64,000 bases of DNA, from positions 2,852,001 to 2,916,000 of the forward strand of contig NZ_FNRX01000002.1 in NCBI RefSeq assembly GCF_900105195.1. Reading direction: 5' to 3'. Below the pieces are notes generated by a model. The model had not been told where the DNA came from. It searched no databases and saw nothing but the letters and a program-made list of their open reading frames with translations. Of this stretch, positions 29,719-38,573 are shown piece by piece. Origin of the DNA: Rhodococcus pyridinivorans. Lineage in GTDB: Bacteria; Actinomycetota; Actinomycetes; Mycobacteriales; Mycobacteriaceae. The position numbers were made by a program, and so were the translations under genes. The number at the start of each line of letters is the position of its first letter. Position 1 is the stretch's first letter.

Positions 29719-32201
29719 CAGCGCCGCCGGGTGACAGCACCGCCGGACAGTTCGTGTCGAGTACGACCCGCCAGGAGGTTCGCGTGTACGACCCGGAGTT
29801 CACCCTCGACTACGACGGTTTCGATCCAGACGACGAACCCCTGCGCGAAGCCCTGACCTCGACGGGCAACGGCTACTTCTGTTCACGCGGCACCGCCGAG
29901 TGGGAAGACATGGGCGAGGTCCATTATCCGGGGACCTACGCGCATCGTTGCTACAACCGCGAGACCACCATCATGGGTGGCAGCCCGGTCCTGAACGAGG
30001 ATCTGGTCAACCTCCCGAACTGGCTCGTGCTGAAGCTGCGCATCGACGGCGGCGAGGCGATCCGCCTGGCACAGATGGAGATCCTCGACTACCGGCACGT
30101 CTACGACATCCGCACCGCCACCGTGGTCCGCGAACTGCGGTTCCGGGATCGGCACGGCCGCGAGACGTCGCTGTGCAGCAGGCGGTTCGTGAGCATGGAG
30201 CATCCGAACCAGGGGGCGCTCGAATGGTCGCTGACCCCGGAGAACTGGTCGGGGCGGGTCGAGATCGTCACCGCCCTCGACGGCCGGGTCTCCAACCGCG
30301 CCGTGGCCCGCTACCGCGATCTCGAGGCACGGCACCTCGATCCGGTCTCGCCGCGCACCTACGGCCCCGAGACGATCGCGCTGAAGGTGCAGATCCGCCA
30401 GTCCGACACCTACATCGCCCAGGCCGCCCGCACCCGGGTGTTCCGGGAGGGCTCGTGCGGGGCGATGCTCGTCGACCGCGATCTGTACCAGATGGAGGAC
30501 TACATCCAGCAGGTCCTCTCCTTCGACATCGCCGAGGGCTCGACGGTGCGCATCGAGAAGATGGTGGCGATGTTCACCTCCCGCGACGACGCGATCACCG
30601 AGCCCCTCGCGTCGGCGGGCCGGCACGTGTTGCGCTATCCGGATTTCGCCGAGGCGTACGACGAGCACGTCGCGGCCTGGGACGAGTTGTGGGACATCTG
30701 CGACATCCGGCTGCCGCGGGAGCCGCGCGCGCAGTTGCTGTTGCGTCTGCACGTCTCGCACGTGCTGCAGGTCTGCTCACGGCACACCGCGCGCCTCGAC
30801 GCGGGAGTGCCGGCGCGCGGACTCAACGGCGAGGCTTATCGCGGGCACGTGTTCTGGGACGAGATGTTCGTCTATCCCTTCCTGAACATGCGGGTCCCCG
30901 AGATCACCAAGGGACTGATCCTCTACCGTTACCGCCGGTTGGGCGAGGCGCAGGCCGCGGCGAGCGAGGCCGGTTACCGCGGCGCGATGTTCCCCTGGCA
31001 GAGCGGCAGCGACGGCACGGAGGAGACCCAGACGGTGCATCTCAATCCGATGTCGGGGCAATGGGATCCGGACTTGAGCCGGAACCAGCGTCACGTCAGC
31101 GCCGCGATCTTCTACAACGTGTGGCACTACTATCAGGCCACCGACGACGTCGACTTCCTGGCCGACTACGGCGCCGAGATGATGCTCGAGATCGCGCGGT
31201 TCTGGGCGTCGATCGCGCACTACAACCCGGAGCGGGACCGCTACGAGATCCATGGGGTGATGGGCCCGGACGAGTTCCACGAACGGTATCCGGGAGCCAC
31301 CGAGGGCGGTCTGCGCAACAACGCGTACACCAACGTGATGGTCGCGTGGATCGCGGCGCGCGCCCTGGACGTCTTCGAGGTGCTGTCGAAGAGCCGGCGC
31401 ACGGCCCTGCGGGCCCGGTTGCGGGTCACCGACGAGGAACTGCGCACCTGGTCGGAGATGAGCCGGAGAATGTTCGTGCCCTACCACGACGGGGTGATCA
31501 GCCAGTTCGAGGGCTACGAGGATCTCGAGGAACTTGACTGGGAGCACTACCGCACGAAGTACGGCAACATCGGTCGGATGGACCGCATCCTGCGGGCGGA
31601 GGGCCGCGACCCGGATGCCTACAAGGTCGCCAAGCAGGCCGACACGGTGATGCTGTTCTTCCTGTTCGACGATGCCGAGTTGCGCCAGGTGTTCGAGCAG
31701 CTCGGTTATCCCTACGATCGCGACCTCGTGCGCCGCACCGTCGACTACTACGACCAGCGCACCTCGCACGGGTCGACGCTCAGTCACGTGACGTTCGCCG
31801 GTGTGCTCGCCACCTTCGACCCGCAGTCGTCGTGGCTGCGGTTCAAGCTCGCGCTCGAGAGCGATGTCAGCGACCTGCAGGGCGGCACCACCAAGGAAGG
31901 CATCCACATGGGGGTCATGGGCGGCACCCTCGATCTGGTGCAGCGCTACTACGTCGGTGCCCGCGCGTACGGCGACGTGCTCGTCTTCCGGCCCAAGCTC
32001 GTCTCGCACCTCGACGGGGTGTCGTTCTCCATGCGGTACCGCGGCACTCCCCTGCGGGTGCGGATCGACGGCGACAAGCTGTCGGTGCGCGCCGAGACCG
32101 AGGGCTTCCGGGTGCCGGTGCAGGTCGCGGTGGACGGCGAACTCGTCGAGCTCGGCGCCGGCGAGTCGCACGAGTTCCGGCTCGCCGCCGTCCCTGCCTG
32201 A
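29715..32201 (+). CDS. Glycoside hydrolase family 65 phosphorylase (trehalose/maltose type)
   Basis: 828-residue GH65 enzyme. These are inverting disaccharide phosphorylases, or rarely hydrolases. The catalytic acid Glu is in VMGPDEFHE near residue 519, and YKVAKQADTVML and SHGSTLSHV (phosphate site) follow. A GNGYFCSRGTAEW segment is near the N-terminus. Being coupled to otsB and followed by pgmB, it most likely splits trehalose (or trehalose 6-phosphate) into beta-glucose 1-phosphate plus glucose (or glucose 6-phosphate). Specificity cannot be read from the sequence. A homologue occurs next to a beta-PGM gene in M. tuberculosis (Rv3400/Rv3401). Confidence 0.85.
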   Translation: MTAPPGDSTAGQFVSSTTRQEVRVYDPEFTLDYDGFDPDDEPLREALTSTGNGYFCSRGTAEWEDMGEVHYPGTYAHRCYNRETTIMGGSPVLNEDLVNLPNWLVLKLRIDGGEAIRLAQMEILDYRHVYDIRTATVVRELRFRDRHGRETSLCSRRFVSMEHPNQGALEWSLTPENWSGRVEIVTALDGRVSNRAVARYRDLEARHLDPVSPRTYGPETIALKVQIRQSDTYIAQAARTRVFREGSCGAMLVDRDLYQMEDYIQQVLSFDIAEGSTVRIEKMVAMFTSRDDAITEPLASAGRHVLRYPDFAEAYDEHVAAWDELWDICDIRLPREPRAQLLLRLHVSHVLQVCSRHTARLDAGVPARGLNGEAYRGHVFWDEMFVYPFLNMRVPEITKGLILYRYRRLGEAQAAASEAGYRGAMFPWQSGSDGTEETQTVHLNPMSGQWDPDLSRNQRHVSAAIFYNVWHYYQATDDVDFLADYGAEMMLEIARFWASIAHYNPERDRYEIHGVMGPDEFHERYPGATEGGLRNNAYTNVMVAWIAARALDVFEVLSKSRRTALRARLRVTDEELRTWSEMSRRMFVPYHDGVISQFEGYEDLEELDWEHYRTKYGNIGRMDRILRAEGRDPDAYKVAKQADTVMLFFLFDDAELRQVFEQLGYPYDRDLVRRTVDYYDQRTSHGSTLSHVTFAGVLATFDPQSSWLRFKLALESDVSDLQGGTTKEGIHMGVMGGTLDLVQRYYVGARAYGDVLVFRPKLVSHLDGVSFSMRYRGTPLRVRIDGDKLSVRAETEGFRVPVQVAVDGELVELGAGESHEFRLAAVPA

Positions 32202-32217
32202 CCGCGAGGAGGACATC

Positions 32218-32982
32218 GTGCCCGAGACGCAGTCGCGGTTCCGTGCGGTGATCTTCGACGTCGACGGGGTGCTCGTCGATTCACCGCACGAGACGGCGTG
32301 GCGGGAAGCGCTGGCGGAGTTGATGACCGGCGACTGGCGCGACCTGCAACCCGAGACCTCCTGGACCGACGACGCGTTCACCGCGGCGGTGTACCGGCAG
32401 GTGCTGTCGGGTCGGCCGCGGATGGACGGCGCCCGCGCCGCGCTCGAATACTTCGCGGTGCCCGACGCCGAGCGCCGCGCGGTGGACTACGCCCAGTGCA
32501 AGCAGGCCCGGTTGCTGCGGTTGATCGACGAGCGCCGGTTCCGCGCCTACGACGACGGGGTGCGCTTCGTCGCGGCCGTGCAGGCGGCGGGGATCGCGGT
32601 GGCCGCGGCGTCCTCGTCGAAGAATGCCGGGCTGTTCCTGCGGGCGGTCCCCGCCCACGACCGTCCTGGCGAGACGCTGCTCGACCGGTTCGACGCGGAT
32701 CTGTCCGGCCGCCCGGTCGCCCACGGCAAACCCGACCCGGAACTGTTCCTCACCGCCGCCGACGAACTCGAGGTGCCCGCCCAGGCGTGCGTGGTCGTCG
32801 AGGACGCGATCAGCGGGATCCGGGCGGCGAAGGCCGGCGGCATGTGGGCGCTCGGTGTCGCCCGTTTCGACGACGCCGCCGACCTCGAGGACGCGGGCGC
32901 CGATCTGGTGGTGACCTCCCTCGACGAGGTCGACGTCGACGCCTTCACCGCCGGGCGACTGGCCCGCCGCGGATCGGTTTGA
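32218..32982 (+). CDS. pgmB: Beta-phosphoglucomutase
   Basis: Converts beta-glucose 1-phosphate, the product of GH65 phosphorylases, to glucose 6-phosphate. HAD protein of 254 residues with IFDVDGVLVDS, AAASSSKNAG, GKPDPELFL and VVEDAISGIRAAKAGGM. The GTG at 32218 follows GAGGAGG six bases upstream. It is 16 bases past GH65, and its stop is only three bases from the stop of the convergent phosphoketolase gene. Confidence 0.88.
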   Translation: MPETQSRFRAVIFDVDGVLVDSPHETAWREALAELMTGDWRDLQPETSWTDDAFTAAVYRQVLSGRPRMDGARAALEYFAVPDAERRAVDYAQCKQARLLRLIDERRFRAYDDGVRFVAAVQAAGIAVAAASSSKNAGLFLRAVPAHDRPGETLLDRFDADLSGRPVAHGKPDPELFLTAADELEVPAQACVVVEDAISGIRAAKAGGMWALGVARFDDAADLEDAGADLVVTSLDEVDVDAFTAGRLARRGSV

Positions 32983-32985
32983 CGC

Positions 32986-35352
32986 TCAGTCAATTCCGAC
33001 GCCCTGCCAGTGCCAGTCGGTGATCACCGGCATGTCCTCGCCGTGGGTACGCACGTAGCGGGTGTGTTCGGCGAGGATGTTCTCGAGTTCCTCGCGGGCG
33101 TGCCCGGCGATCGGCCGGATCCGCTCGACGCGGTCGAGGACGTCGAGCGCGAGGTGGTAGCGGTCGATGCGGTTGAGCACGCACATGTCGAACGGTGTGG
33201 TGGTCGTGCCCTCCTCGATGTAGCCGTGGACGTGGAAGTTCTCGTGGTTGGTGCGCCGGTAGACGAGACGGTGGATCAGCCACGGATAGCCGTGGTAGGC
33301 GAAGACCACCGGCTTGTCGGTGGTGAACAGCGCGTCGAAGTGCGCGCCCGGCAGCCCGTGCGGGTGCGCCCGGTCGTCCTGCAGCCGCATGAGGTCGACG
33401 ACGTTGACCACCCGGATCCGCAGGTCGGGGAAGCGGCGGTGCAGGATGTCGACGGCTGCGAGGGTTTCCATCGTGGGGATGTCGCCGGCGCAGGTGAGCA
33501 CCACATCCGGTTCGACGTCGCGGTCGGTCGAGGCCCACTGCCAGATCCCGATGCCCTTGCGGCAGTGGGTCATCGCGTCGTCGATATCGAGGAACTGTAC
33601 GGCCGGTTGCTTCCCGGCGACGATCACGTTGATGTACTGGCGGGTGCGCAAGCAATGATCGGCCACCGAAAGCAGGGTGTTGGCGTCCGGCGGCAGGTAG
33701 ACGCGCACGACCTCGGGTTTCTTGTTGACGACGTGGTCGATGAATCCGGGATCCTGGTGCGAGAAGCCGTTGTGGTCCTGCCGCCACACGTGGGAGGTGA
33801 GCAGGTAGTTCAGCGACGGGATGGGGCGGCGCCAGCGGATCCGGTTCGTGGTGAGCAGCCATTTGGCGTGCTGGTTCACCATCGAGTCGACCAGGTGCGC
33901 GAAAGCCTCGTAGCTGGAGAACAATCCGTGCCGGCCGGTGAGCAGATACCCCTCGAGCCAGCCCTGGCAGGTGTGTTCGGACAGGATCTCCATGACGCGG
34001 CCGTCGGGGGCGACCCGGTCGTCACCCGGCTCGATGCGCGCGTTCCAGGTGCGGTCGGTGGCGTCGAGGACCGCGTCGAGGCGGTTGGAGTTGTTCTCGT
34101 CGGGCGCGAACATCCGGAAGTTCGTGGCGTTGCGCCGCATGACGTCGCGCAGGAAGGTGCCGAGGATGCGGGTGGCCTCGCCGGTGGCGGTGGCCGGTTC
34201 GGGAACGTCGACGGCGTAGTCGCGGAAGTCGGGCAGGATCAGATCCCGCAGCACCGCTCCCCCGTTGGCGTGCGGGTTGGCGCTCATCCGCCGGGTGCCA
34301 CGGGGCGCGAGGTCGCGCAGGGCCGCGACGGGAACGCCGTCGTCGTCGAACAACTCCTTCGGCCGGTAGCTGCGCAGCCACTCCTCGAGGAGGTGGCGGT
34401 GCTCGTCGTTCCTGCGCGGATCACCGATCGGCACCTGGTGGGCGCGCCACGTGCCCTCGACCGGGGCGTCGTCGACCTCCACCGGGCCGGTCCAGCCCTT
34501 CGGGGACCGGAGCACGATCATCGGCCACGCCGGGCGGGTCGCGTTTCCTGAGCTGCGGGCGGTCTGCTGGATCTCGGAGATGCGGTCGAGCGCCGCGTCG
34601 AGGGCGGCGGCGAAGCGCCGATGCATGTCGGCGGGATGGTCGCCGGCGACGACGATCGGTTCGTGCCCGTAGCCACGCAGCAGCGAGATCAGTTCGTCCT
34701 CGCCGATGCGCGCGAGCACCGTCGGGTTGGCGATCTTGAAACCATTGAGGTGCAGGATCGGCAGTACCGCGCCGTCGCGGCGCGGGTCGACGAATTTCGT
34801 CGAATGCCAGCTCGCGGCCAGCGGCCCCGTTTCGGCTTCGCCGTCGCCGACGACCGCGGCGACGATCAGATCGGGATTGTCGAAGGCGGCGCCGTAGGCA
34901 TGCGAGAGGGAGTAGCCGAGTTCACCGCCCTCGTGGATCGATCCGGGGGTCTCGGGGGCGACGTGGCTGGGAATGCCGCCGGGGAACGAGAACTGGCGGA
35001 ACAGGCGCCGCATGCCGTCCTCGTCGCGGGAGATATCCGGGTAGACCTCGCTGTAGGTGCCTTCGAGCCACGCCGCGGCCACCGGTCCGGGTCCGCCGTG
35101 ACCGGGACCCATGACGTACATCATGTCCAGGTCGCGGGTGGTGATGGCGCGGTTGAGGTGCGCGTAGACGAAGTTCAATCCCGGTGTGGTGCCCCAGTGT
35201 CCGAGCAGCCGCGGTTTGATGTGTTCGGGCCGCAGCGGTTCGCGCAGCAGCGGATTGTCCATGAGGTAGATCTGGCCGACGGACAGATAGTTCGCGGCCC
35301 GCCACCACGCGTCGAGGGTGCCGAAGTCGGTGTCGGTGGTGGGGAGCTGCAT
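32986..35352 (-). CDS. xfp: Xylulose-5-phosphate/fructose-6-phosphate phosphoketolase
   Basis: Thiamine-diphosphate enzyme cleaving xylulose 5-phosphate or fructose 6-phosphate to acetyl phosphate plus a triose or tetrose phosphate. The 788-residue length is typical. Visible: [29 protein letters not shown] (ThDP/Mg site), [12 protein letters not shown] and the central [22 protein letters not shown] precedes the ATG. Placed tail to tail with the otsB-GH65-pgmB operon. No acetate kinase or phosphotransacetylase gene is in the window. Confidence 0.93.
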   Translation of the reverse strand: MQLPTTDTDFGTLDAWWRAANYLSVGQIYLMDNPLLREPLRPEHIKPRLLGHWGTTPGLNFVYAHLNRAITTRDLDMMYVMGPGHGGPGPVAAAWLEGTYSEVYPDISRDEDGMRRLFRQFSFPGGIPSHVAPETPGSIHEGGELGYSLSHAYGAAFDNPDLIVAAVVGDGEAETGPLAASWHSTKFVDPRRDGAVLPILHLNGFKIANPTVLARIGEDELISLLRGYGHEPIVVAGDHPADMHRRFAAALDAALDRISEIQQTARSSGNATRPAWPMIVLRSPKGWTGPVEVDDAPVEGTWRAHQVPIGDPRRNDEHRHLLEEWLRSYRPKELFDDDGVPVAALRDLAPRGTRRMSANPHANGGAVLRDLILPDFRDYAVDVPEPATATGEATRILGTFLRDVMRRNATNFRMFAPDENNSNRLDAVLDATDRTWNARIEPGDDRVAPDGRVMEILSEHTCQGWLEGYLLTGRHGLFSSYEAFAHLVDSMVNQHAKWLLTTNRIRWRRPIPSLNYLLTSHVWRQDHNGFSHQDPGFIDHVVNKKPEVVRVYLPPDANTLLSVADHCLRTRQYINVIVAGKQPAVQFLDIDDAMTHCRKGIGIWQWASTDRDVEPDVVLTCAGDIPTMETLAAVDILHRRFPDLRIRVVNVVDLMRLQDDRAHPHGLPGAHFDALFTTDKPVVFAYHGYPWLIHRLVYRRTNHENFHVHGYIEEGTTTTPFDMCVLNRIDRYHLALDVLDRVERIRPIAGHAREELENILAEHTRYVRTHGEDMPVITDWHWQGVGID

Positions 35353-35511
35353 CGTTCTCCTCGTCGTCGCTGATATCCGGCGCCGGCCAGGGCTTTCCCG
35401 CGAATGCGCATGCGGGGCCCGGCCTGCCGCGTACCCTCGCTCGGAACGGTACCCAATCGCGGAGGTACCCACTCCCGGTACCGACCGGAACGATCCGACA
35501 CCGGAAGTCGA

Positions 35512-35763
35512 ATGCGAATGCCCTGGGCCAGGACCGCACAGGAACGCACAGTCGATTACGAAGCACCGCAGCGGCGGGTGATCCATCCCGTTCGCAGGCC
35601 GCGCGGTGGGGGTGATCGGGCGCTCGTGGCGTTCGCACACCTGGTCACGGCGGTGGCCGGTGGCCGCGGATACTGGTTCGACGCCCGGGTGTGGTTGCTG
35701 ACGGGACGGACCACCGGGTGGAACGAGATCCGGCAGGAGATCCGCACACTCGACGTGGCGTGA
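35512..35763 (+). CDS. Small hypothetical protein
   Basis: Possible 83-residue basic protein, not recognised. A GGAAG sequence lies six bases before the ATG. The second half (about 45-83) has a plausible folded composition ([20 protein letters not shown], then [18 protein letters not shown]). The stop lies just before the displaced gene end described at 35765. Doubtful: it may be spurious. Confidence 0.3.
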   Translation: MRMPWARTAQERTVDYEAPQRRVIHPVRRPRGGGDRALVAFAHLVTAVAGGRGYWFDARVWLLTGRTTGWNEIRQEIRTLDVA

Positions 35764-35764
35764 G

Positions 35765-35840
35765 CTACGAGGGGGTGGCCGTCGCCTCGTTCCTCCATCG
35801 CACCATCTCGCCGATCCAGCCCGGTGCGTACGGGGACGTC
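35765..35840 (-). pseudogene. Displaced 3' end of an AlkD-like gene
   Basis: On the minus strand this stretch reads [12 protein letters not shown] followed by [11 protein letters not shown] and a stop, almost the same as the end of the intact DNA-alkylation-repair gene at 36631 (SPYAPAWIGEMV, then QRKST). Little upstream coding resemblance remains (SPERQT before it). It is either the original gene end pushed aside by an insertion that supplied a new end, or the last trace of a tandem copy. Confidence 0.65.
35800..35839. repeat. 40-bp direct repeat, copy A (candidate att site)
   Basis: Identical at 37 of 40 positions, including the first 20 without mismatch, to 36648-36687 in the same orientation. 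It lies within the displaced gene end. The sequence between the copies is richer in A/T than its surroundings. Confidence 0.8.
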
Positions 35841-36115
35841 TGTCGCTCCGGGGATATTTGCGCGTAGGCCACCACCTCGAAATTCACTCAGCAAAGAGTT
35901 GCCCGCACCAAATTACTCCATTACTTATCACACAAAATTGGATGTCGCCGCGAGAACACTCCAGGGAAAATCGGCAATTCAGAAATTTCGCATCTTCGGA
36001 CAGCTCATACTGGTCATGTCACCAACCGGGCCCGCCACAAGGCCGCCGGTGGAGCCATGCCGATGGCGCTTCACCCAACGTTGTGAAACCACTGCAACGA
36101 ACGCGGGAGGATCCG

Positions 36116-36601
36116 ATGAACGCACCCTCCGACCAGTCCAGCGGAGAAGGCAAGAGTTTCTGGAAGTCCGCAGAGGGCATCGGGGCGTTGGCTGCACTGA
36201 TTACCGCATTGGGGGCCGTTCTCGGCGTAATCGTTAGCACTCAGGGCCAAGAACCTCCTCCCCCGCCCCCCAACGACACCTCAAGTCCATCATCCGAGCC
36301 CGCCACAGCGACGATTGCGCTCGTTTACGAAGATCAGGACTACGGGTGCACCGCGGATATTACGGTCCATATCGCGAATCAAGTGATTATCCCGACCGGG
36401 GCACGCCATACTATCCGGAATGTTCCTATTGGATTGCAGCCCTACTCCATGACTGGACTACTGCAGTGCAATTCGCTCGGAGTGCGCTGCAATCTGAGGG
36501 AATCAGGGGCGATCGATGTAGCCGAAGGTAGCCAATACGCGTTCGTGTGGGAAATAAACACTGACGCGCAAACGTGCAGTGCAACCCTCGATGAGGAATA
36601 G
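36116..36601 (+). CDS. Membrane-anchored hypothetical protein with extracytoplasmic Cys-containing domain
   Basis: Unrecognised 161-residue protein. It has a short polar N-terminus (1-22), one transmembrane helix (about 27-46, GALAALITALGAVLGVIVST), a Pro-rich linker with six consecutive Pro, a Ser-rich stretch, and a C-terminal domain of about 90 residues. That domain has four Cys (YGCTADITV, LLQCNSLGVRCNL, QTCSATLD) that could form two disulphides outside the cell. GGGAGG lies seven bases before the ATG. It is the only convincing gene in the AT-richer segment between the direct repeats, so it was probably acquired. Confidence 0.65.
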   Translation: MNAPSDQSSGEGKSFWKSAEGIGALAALITALGAVLGVIVSTQGQEPPPPPPNDTSSPSSEPATATIALVYEDQDYGCTADITVHIANQVIIPTGARHTIRNVPIGLQPYSMTGLLQCNSLGVRCNLRESGAIDVAEGSQYAFVWEINTDAQTCSATLDEE

Positions 36602-36630
36602 TCGTATCCTTCCCAGCGGCCTGCGATAGC

Positions 36631-37314
36631 TCACGTACTCTTCCGTTGCACCATCTCGCCGATCCAGGCCGGCGCGTACGGTGACGTGCAGCCCGGTGAC
36701 GTCGGATAGTCCTTCAGCACCTCGAGGCGTTCGCCGATGTCGAGCGCGCGGGCCCGGTGGTCGGGGTGTTCGATGCCGACCTGCGCCAGGCACGTGTTCA
36801 TCGCCCACTGCAATCGTTCGGGGGCGTCGCGCATCTGAGCGTCGATGATGTCGAGCAGGCCGGACAGGTCGAGGCCGTCGGCGTTCTTGACGACACGCTC
36901 GGCGGTGAGTGCCCAGCCTGCGCTCGCGACGATCGGATCTGGATCGGTCATCCATCGCCCGCGCAGCTCCTCCGCGTGCGGGTTCTTCTTCACGACGTAG
37001 TTCACGAACCAGTCGTGCACCTTCGGGGTGCCGGTCTCACGGACCATCGTGTCGAGTTCGTCGGCGGTGAACGCCTTCGGGCGGCAGATCAGCAGCGCGA
37101 GCAGCCGGGCGGCGGTGTCGCCGGTGGCCCAGAGTTGCTGCGCGAGCTCGTGCTGCGTCTTCACCCGCTTGGCGACGGCGCGCAGGGCGCTGAGGTTCAC
37201 GCCGTGGTCGTCGCCGTGTTTCTCGTTCACCGCGCGGATCTTCGGATCGTCGAGTGCAGCGAGTTCGGTGAGCAACTCGTCGATGGTCGGAGCGTCCGTT
37301 TTCGTCTGTGCCAC
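36631..37314 (-). CDS. DNA alkylation repair protein (AlkD/HEAT-repeat type)
   Basis: 227-residue all-helical protein resembling the DNA-alkylation-repair family of HEAT-like repeats (PVHDWFVNYVVKK, DPDPIVASAGWALTAERV). It may be a DNA glycosylase-like or regulatory protein. The last 19 codons overlap repeat copy B, so its C-terminus may have been replaced during insertion of the neighbouring segment. It is 128 bases upstream of the recombinase's stop, both on the minus strand. Confidence 0.75.
   Translation of the reverse strand: MAQTKTDAPTIDELLTELAALDDPKIRAVNEKHGDDHGVNLSALRAVAKRVKTQHELAQQLWATGDTAARLLALLICRPKAFTADELDTMVRETGTPKVHDWFVNYVVKKNPHAEELRGRWMTDPDPIVASAGWALTAERVVKNADGLDLSGLLDIIDAQMRDAPERLQWAMNTCLAQVGIEHPDHRARALDIGERLEVLKDYPTSPGCTSPYAPAWIGEMVQRKST
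36648..36687. repeat. 40-bp direct repeat, copy B (candidate att site)
   Basis: Partner of 35800-35839 (three mismatches in 40). It lies inside the last codons of the intact AlkD-like gene, as expected for an element that integrates into the 3' end of a gene and restores it. Confidence 0.8.
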
Positions 37315-37423
37315 CGCGATCTCCTGTCCGTATGTCGGTCGCGCCTCAGCCTACGAGCGTCGGGCAACGGCCTGGGCTGGTTCCATCGTCGATTCGGGTG
37401 GGTTCGGCGTCGCTGAGTGGGAT

Positions 37424-37441
37424 CGGATCCACCCGGATCCG
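37424..37441 (-). terminator. Short hairpin after the recombinase gene
   Basis: Perfect seven-base arms (37424-37430 and 37435-37441) around a four-base loop, just past the recombinase stop at 37443. A small possible terminator. Confidence 0.35.
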
Positions 37442-37442
37442 T

Positions 37443-38573
37443 TCACAGGCCGAGTTGGGTGACCGCGTTGCCGACGAGACCGGCGTGGTGGCGGCTGTAC
37501 AGCGCGACCATCCGTTCGTCCGCGTGTCCGGTCTGCGTCATGATCGTCTGTGTGGTCGCGCCGCCGCGCACCGCCTGGGTGACGAACCCGGCCCGCAGGC
37601 TGTGCCCGCCCAGGGTGGCGACGAGGTCGTCGCTGAATCCGGCGCGGCGGGCGCGGCGCTGGATCATCGAGTGCACGGACTGCCCCGACAGCGCGGTCGT
37701 CCCCACCGCGCCGCTGTGGTGCACCGGCCGGAACAGGGGCCGGTCGCCGTCCTGCGTGCGCCCGGCCGCCAGACCGCGGCAGCAGTGCTCGGCCGGGTCG
37801 GCCGCGGCGGTACCGAGCAGGTCGACGACGGCCTCGCGTCCGGACTCGTCCCACGCGTCGAGCACCTCCCGCCAGCGTCGATAGGCACACACCGGACAGG
37901 TGTGCGGATCGGACCCGTACGGCAGGGTGACCGTGCGGCCGCGCGCACTGCGGTCGGTCTTGGACCGGCGGACCGTCACGTAGAGCCCGTCGGCGCGGTG
38001 CGGGACGACGTCGGAGACGACGAGCCCGGTGAGCTCCGAGCGGCGCAGCGCCCCGGCCAATCCCATGAGCAGCAGCGCCGCGTCGCGACGTTCGGCGACG
38101 CGTTCGGCCCACCCGCCGTCGGCCGCCTCGACGCGCATCGCGGAGAGGATGGTGCGGATGTCGTCGGTGAGCAGCGGGGTCCGGCGCGCCGGCGGGGTGG
38201 CCCGATCGCGTCGGATGCCTCGCAGCAGGTCCCGGACCGATTCGTGCCCACCGGGTTTCGGTAGGCCCGCCAGGGCGTGCATCTTGTTGATGGTCGACAC
38301 CCAGCGCGACAGCGTCGACGGCGCGTACGCCCAGCGTCCATCGGGGCGCACTTCGGCGGCCTTCTCGGTGAGGAACCAGCTCAGTTGCTCGGCGGTGGCC
38401 GGCATCGGACTGTGCCCGGTGCGTTCGCACCAGCGGGTGAAGATCGTCCAGTCGCCGATCTGGGCGGCGCGGGTGTTCTCCGAAGTCGCCTTCTCCCGCA
38501 GCCGCCGCATCGCGGTGGCGACCGTGTCCGGGACCGCGGGCCCCTCGGGACGGGGCAGATCCGGGCTGGTCAC
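37443..38573 (-). CDS. Tyrosine recombinase/integrase
   Basis: Site-specific recombinase of 376 residues. An N-terminal SAM-like DNA-binding domain (about 25-115) is followed by a catalytic domain with the full set: Arg in GLAGALRRSELTGL, HxxR in GGHSLRAGFVTQ, and His/Tyr in TGHADERMVALYSRHH. An unusual insertion with CPVC and CCRGLA (Cys-rich, about 230-290) may bind metal. The GTG start overlaps the pepN stop by four bases (GTGA), odd for a mobile-element gene and suggestive of long residence here. Confidence 0.85.
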   Translation of the reverse strand: MTSPDLPRPEGPAVPDTVATAMRRLREKATSENTRAAQIGDWTIFTRWCERTGHSPMPATAEQLSWFLTEKAAEVRPDGRWAYAPSTLSRWVSTINKMHALAGLPKPGGHESVRDLLRGIRRDRATPPARRTPLLTDDIRTILSAMRVEAADGGWAERVAERRDAALLLMGLAGALRRSELTGLVVSDVVPHRADGLYVTVRRSKTDRSARGRTVTLPYGSDPHTCPVCAYRRWREVLDAWDESGREAVVDLLGTAAADPAEHCCRGLAAGRTQDGDRPLFRPVHHSGAVGTTALSGQSVHSMIQRRARRAGFSDDLVATLGGHSLRAGFVTQAVRGGATTQTIMTQTGHADERMVALYSRHHAGLVGNAVTQLGL

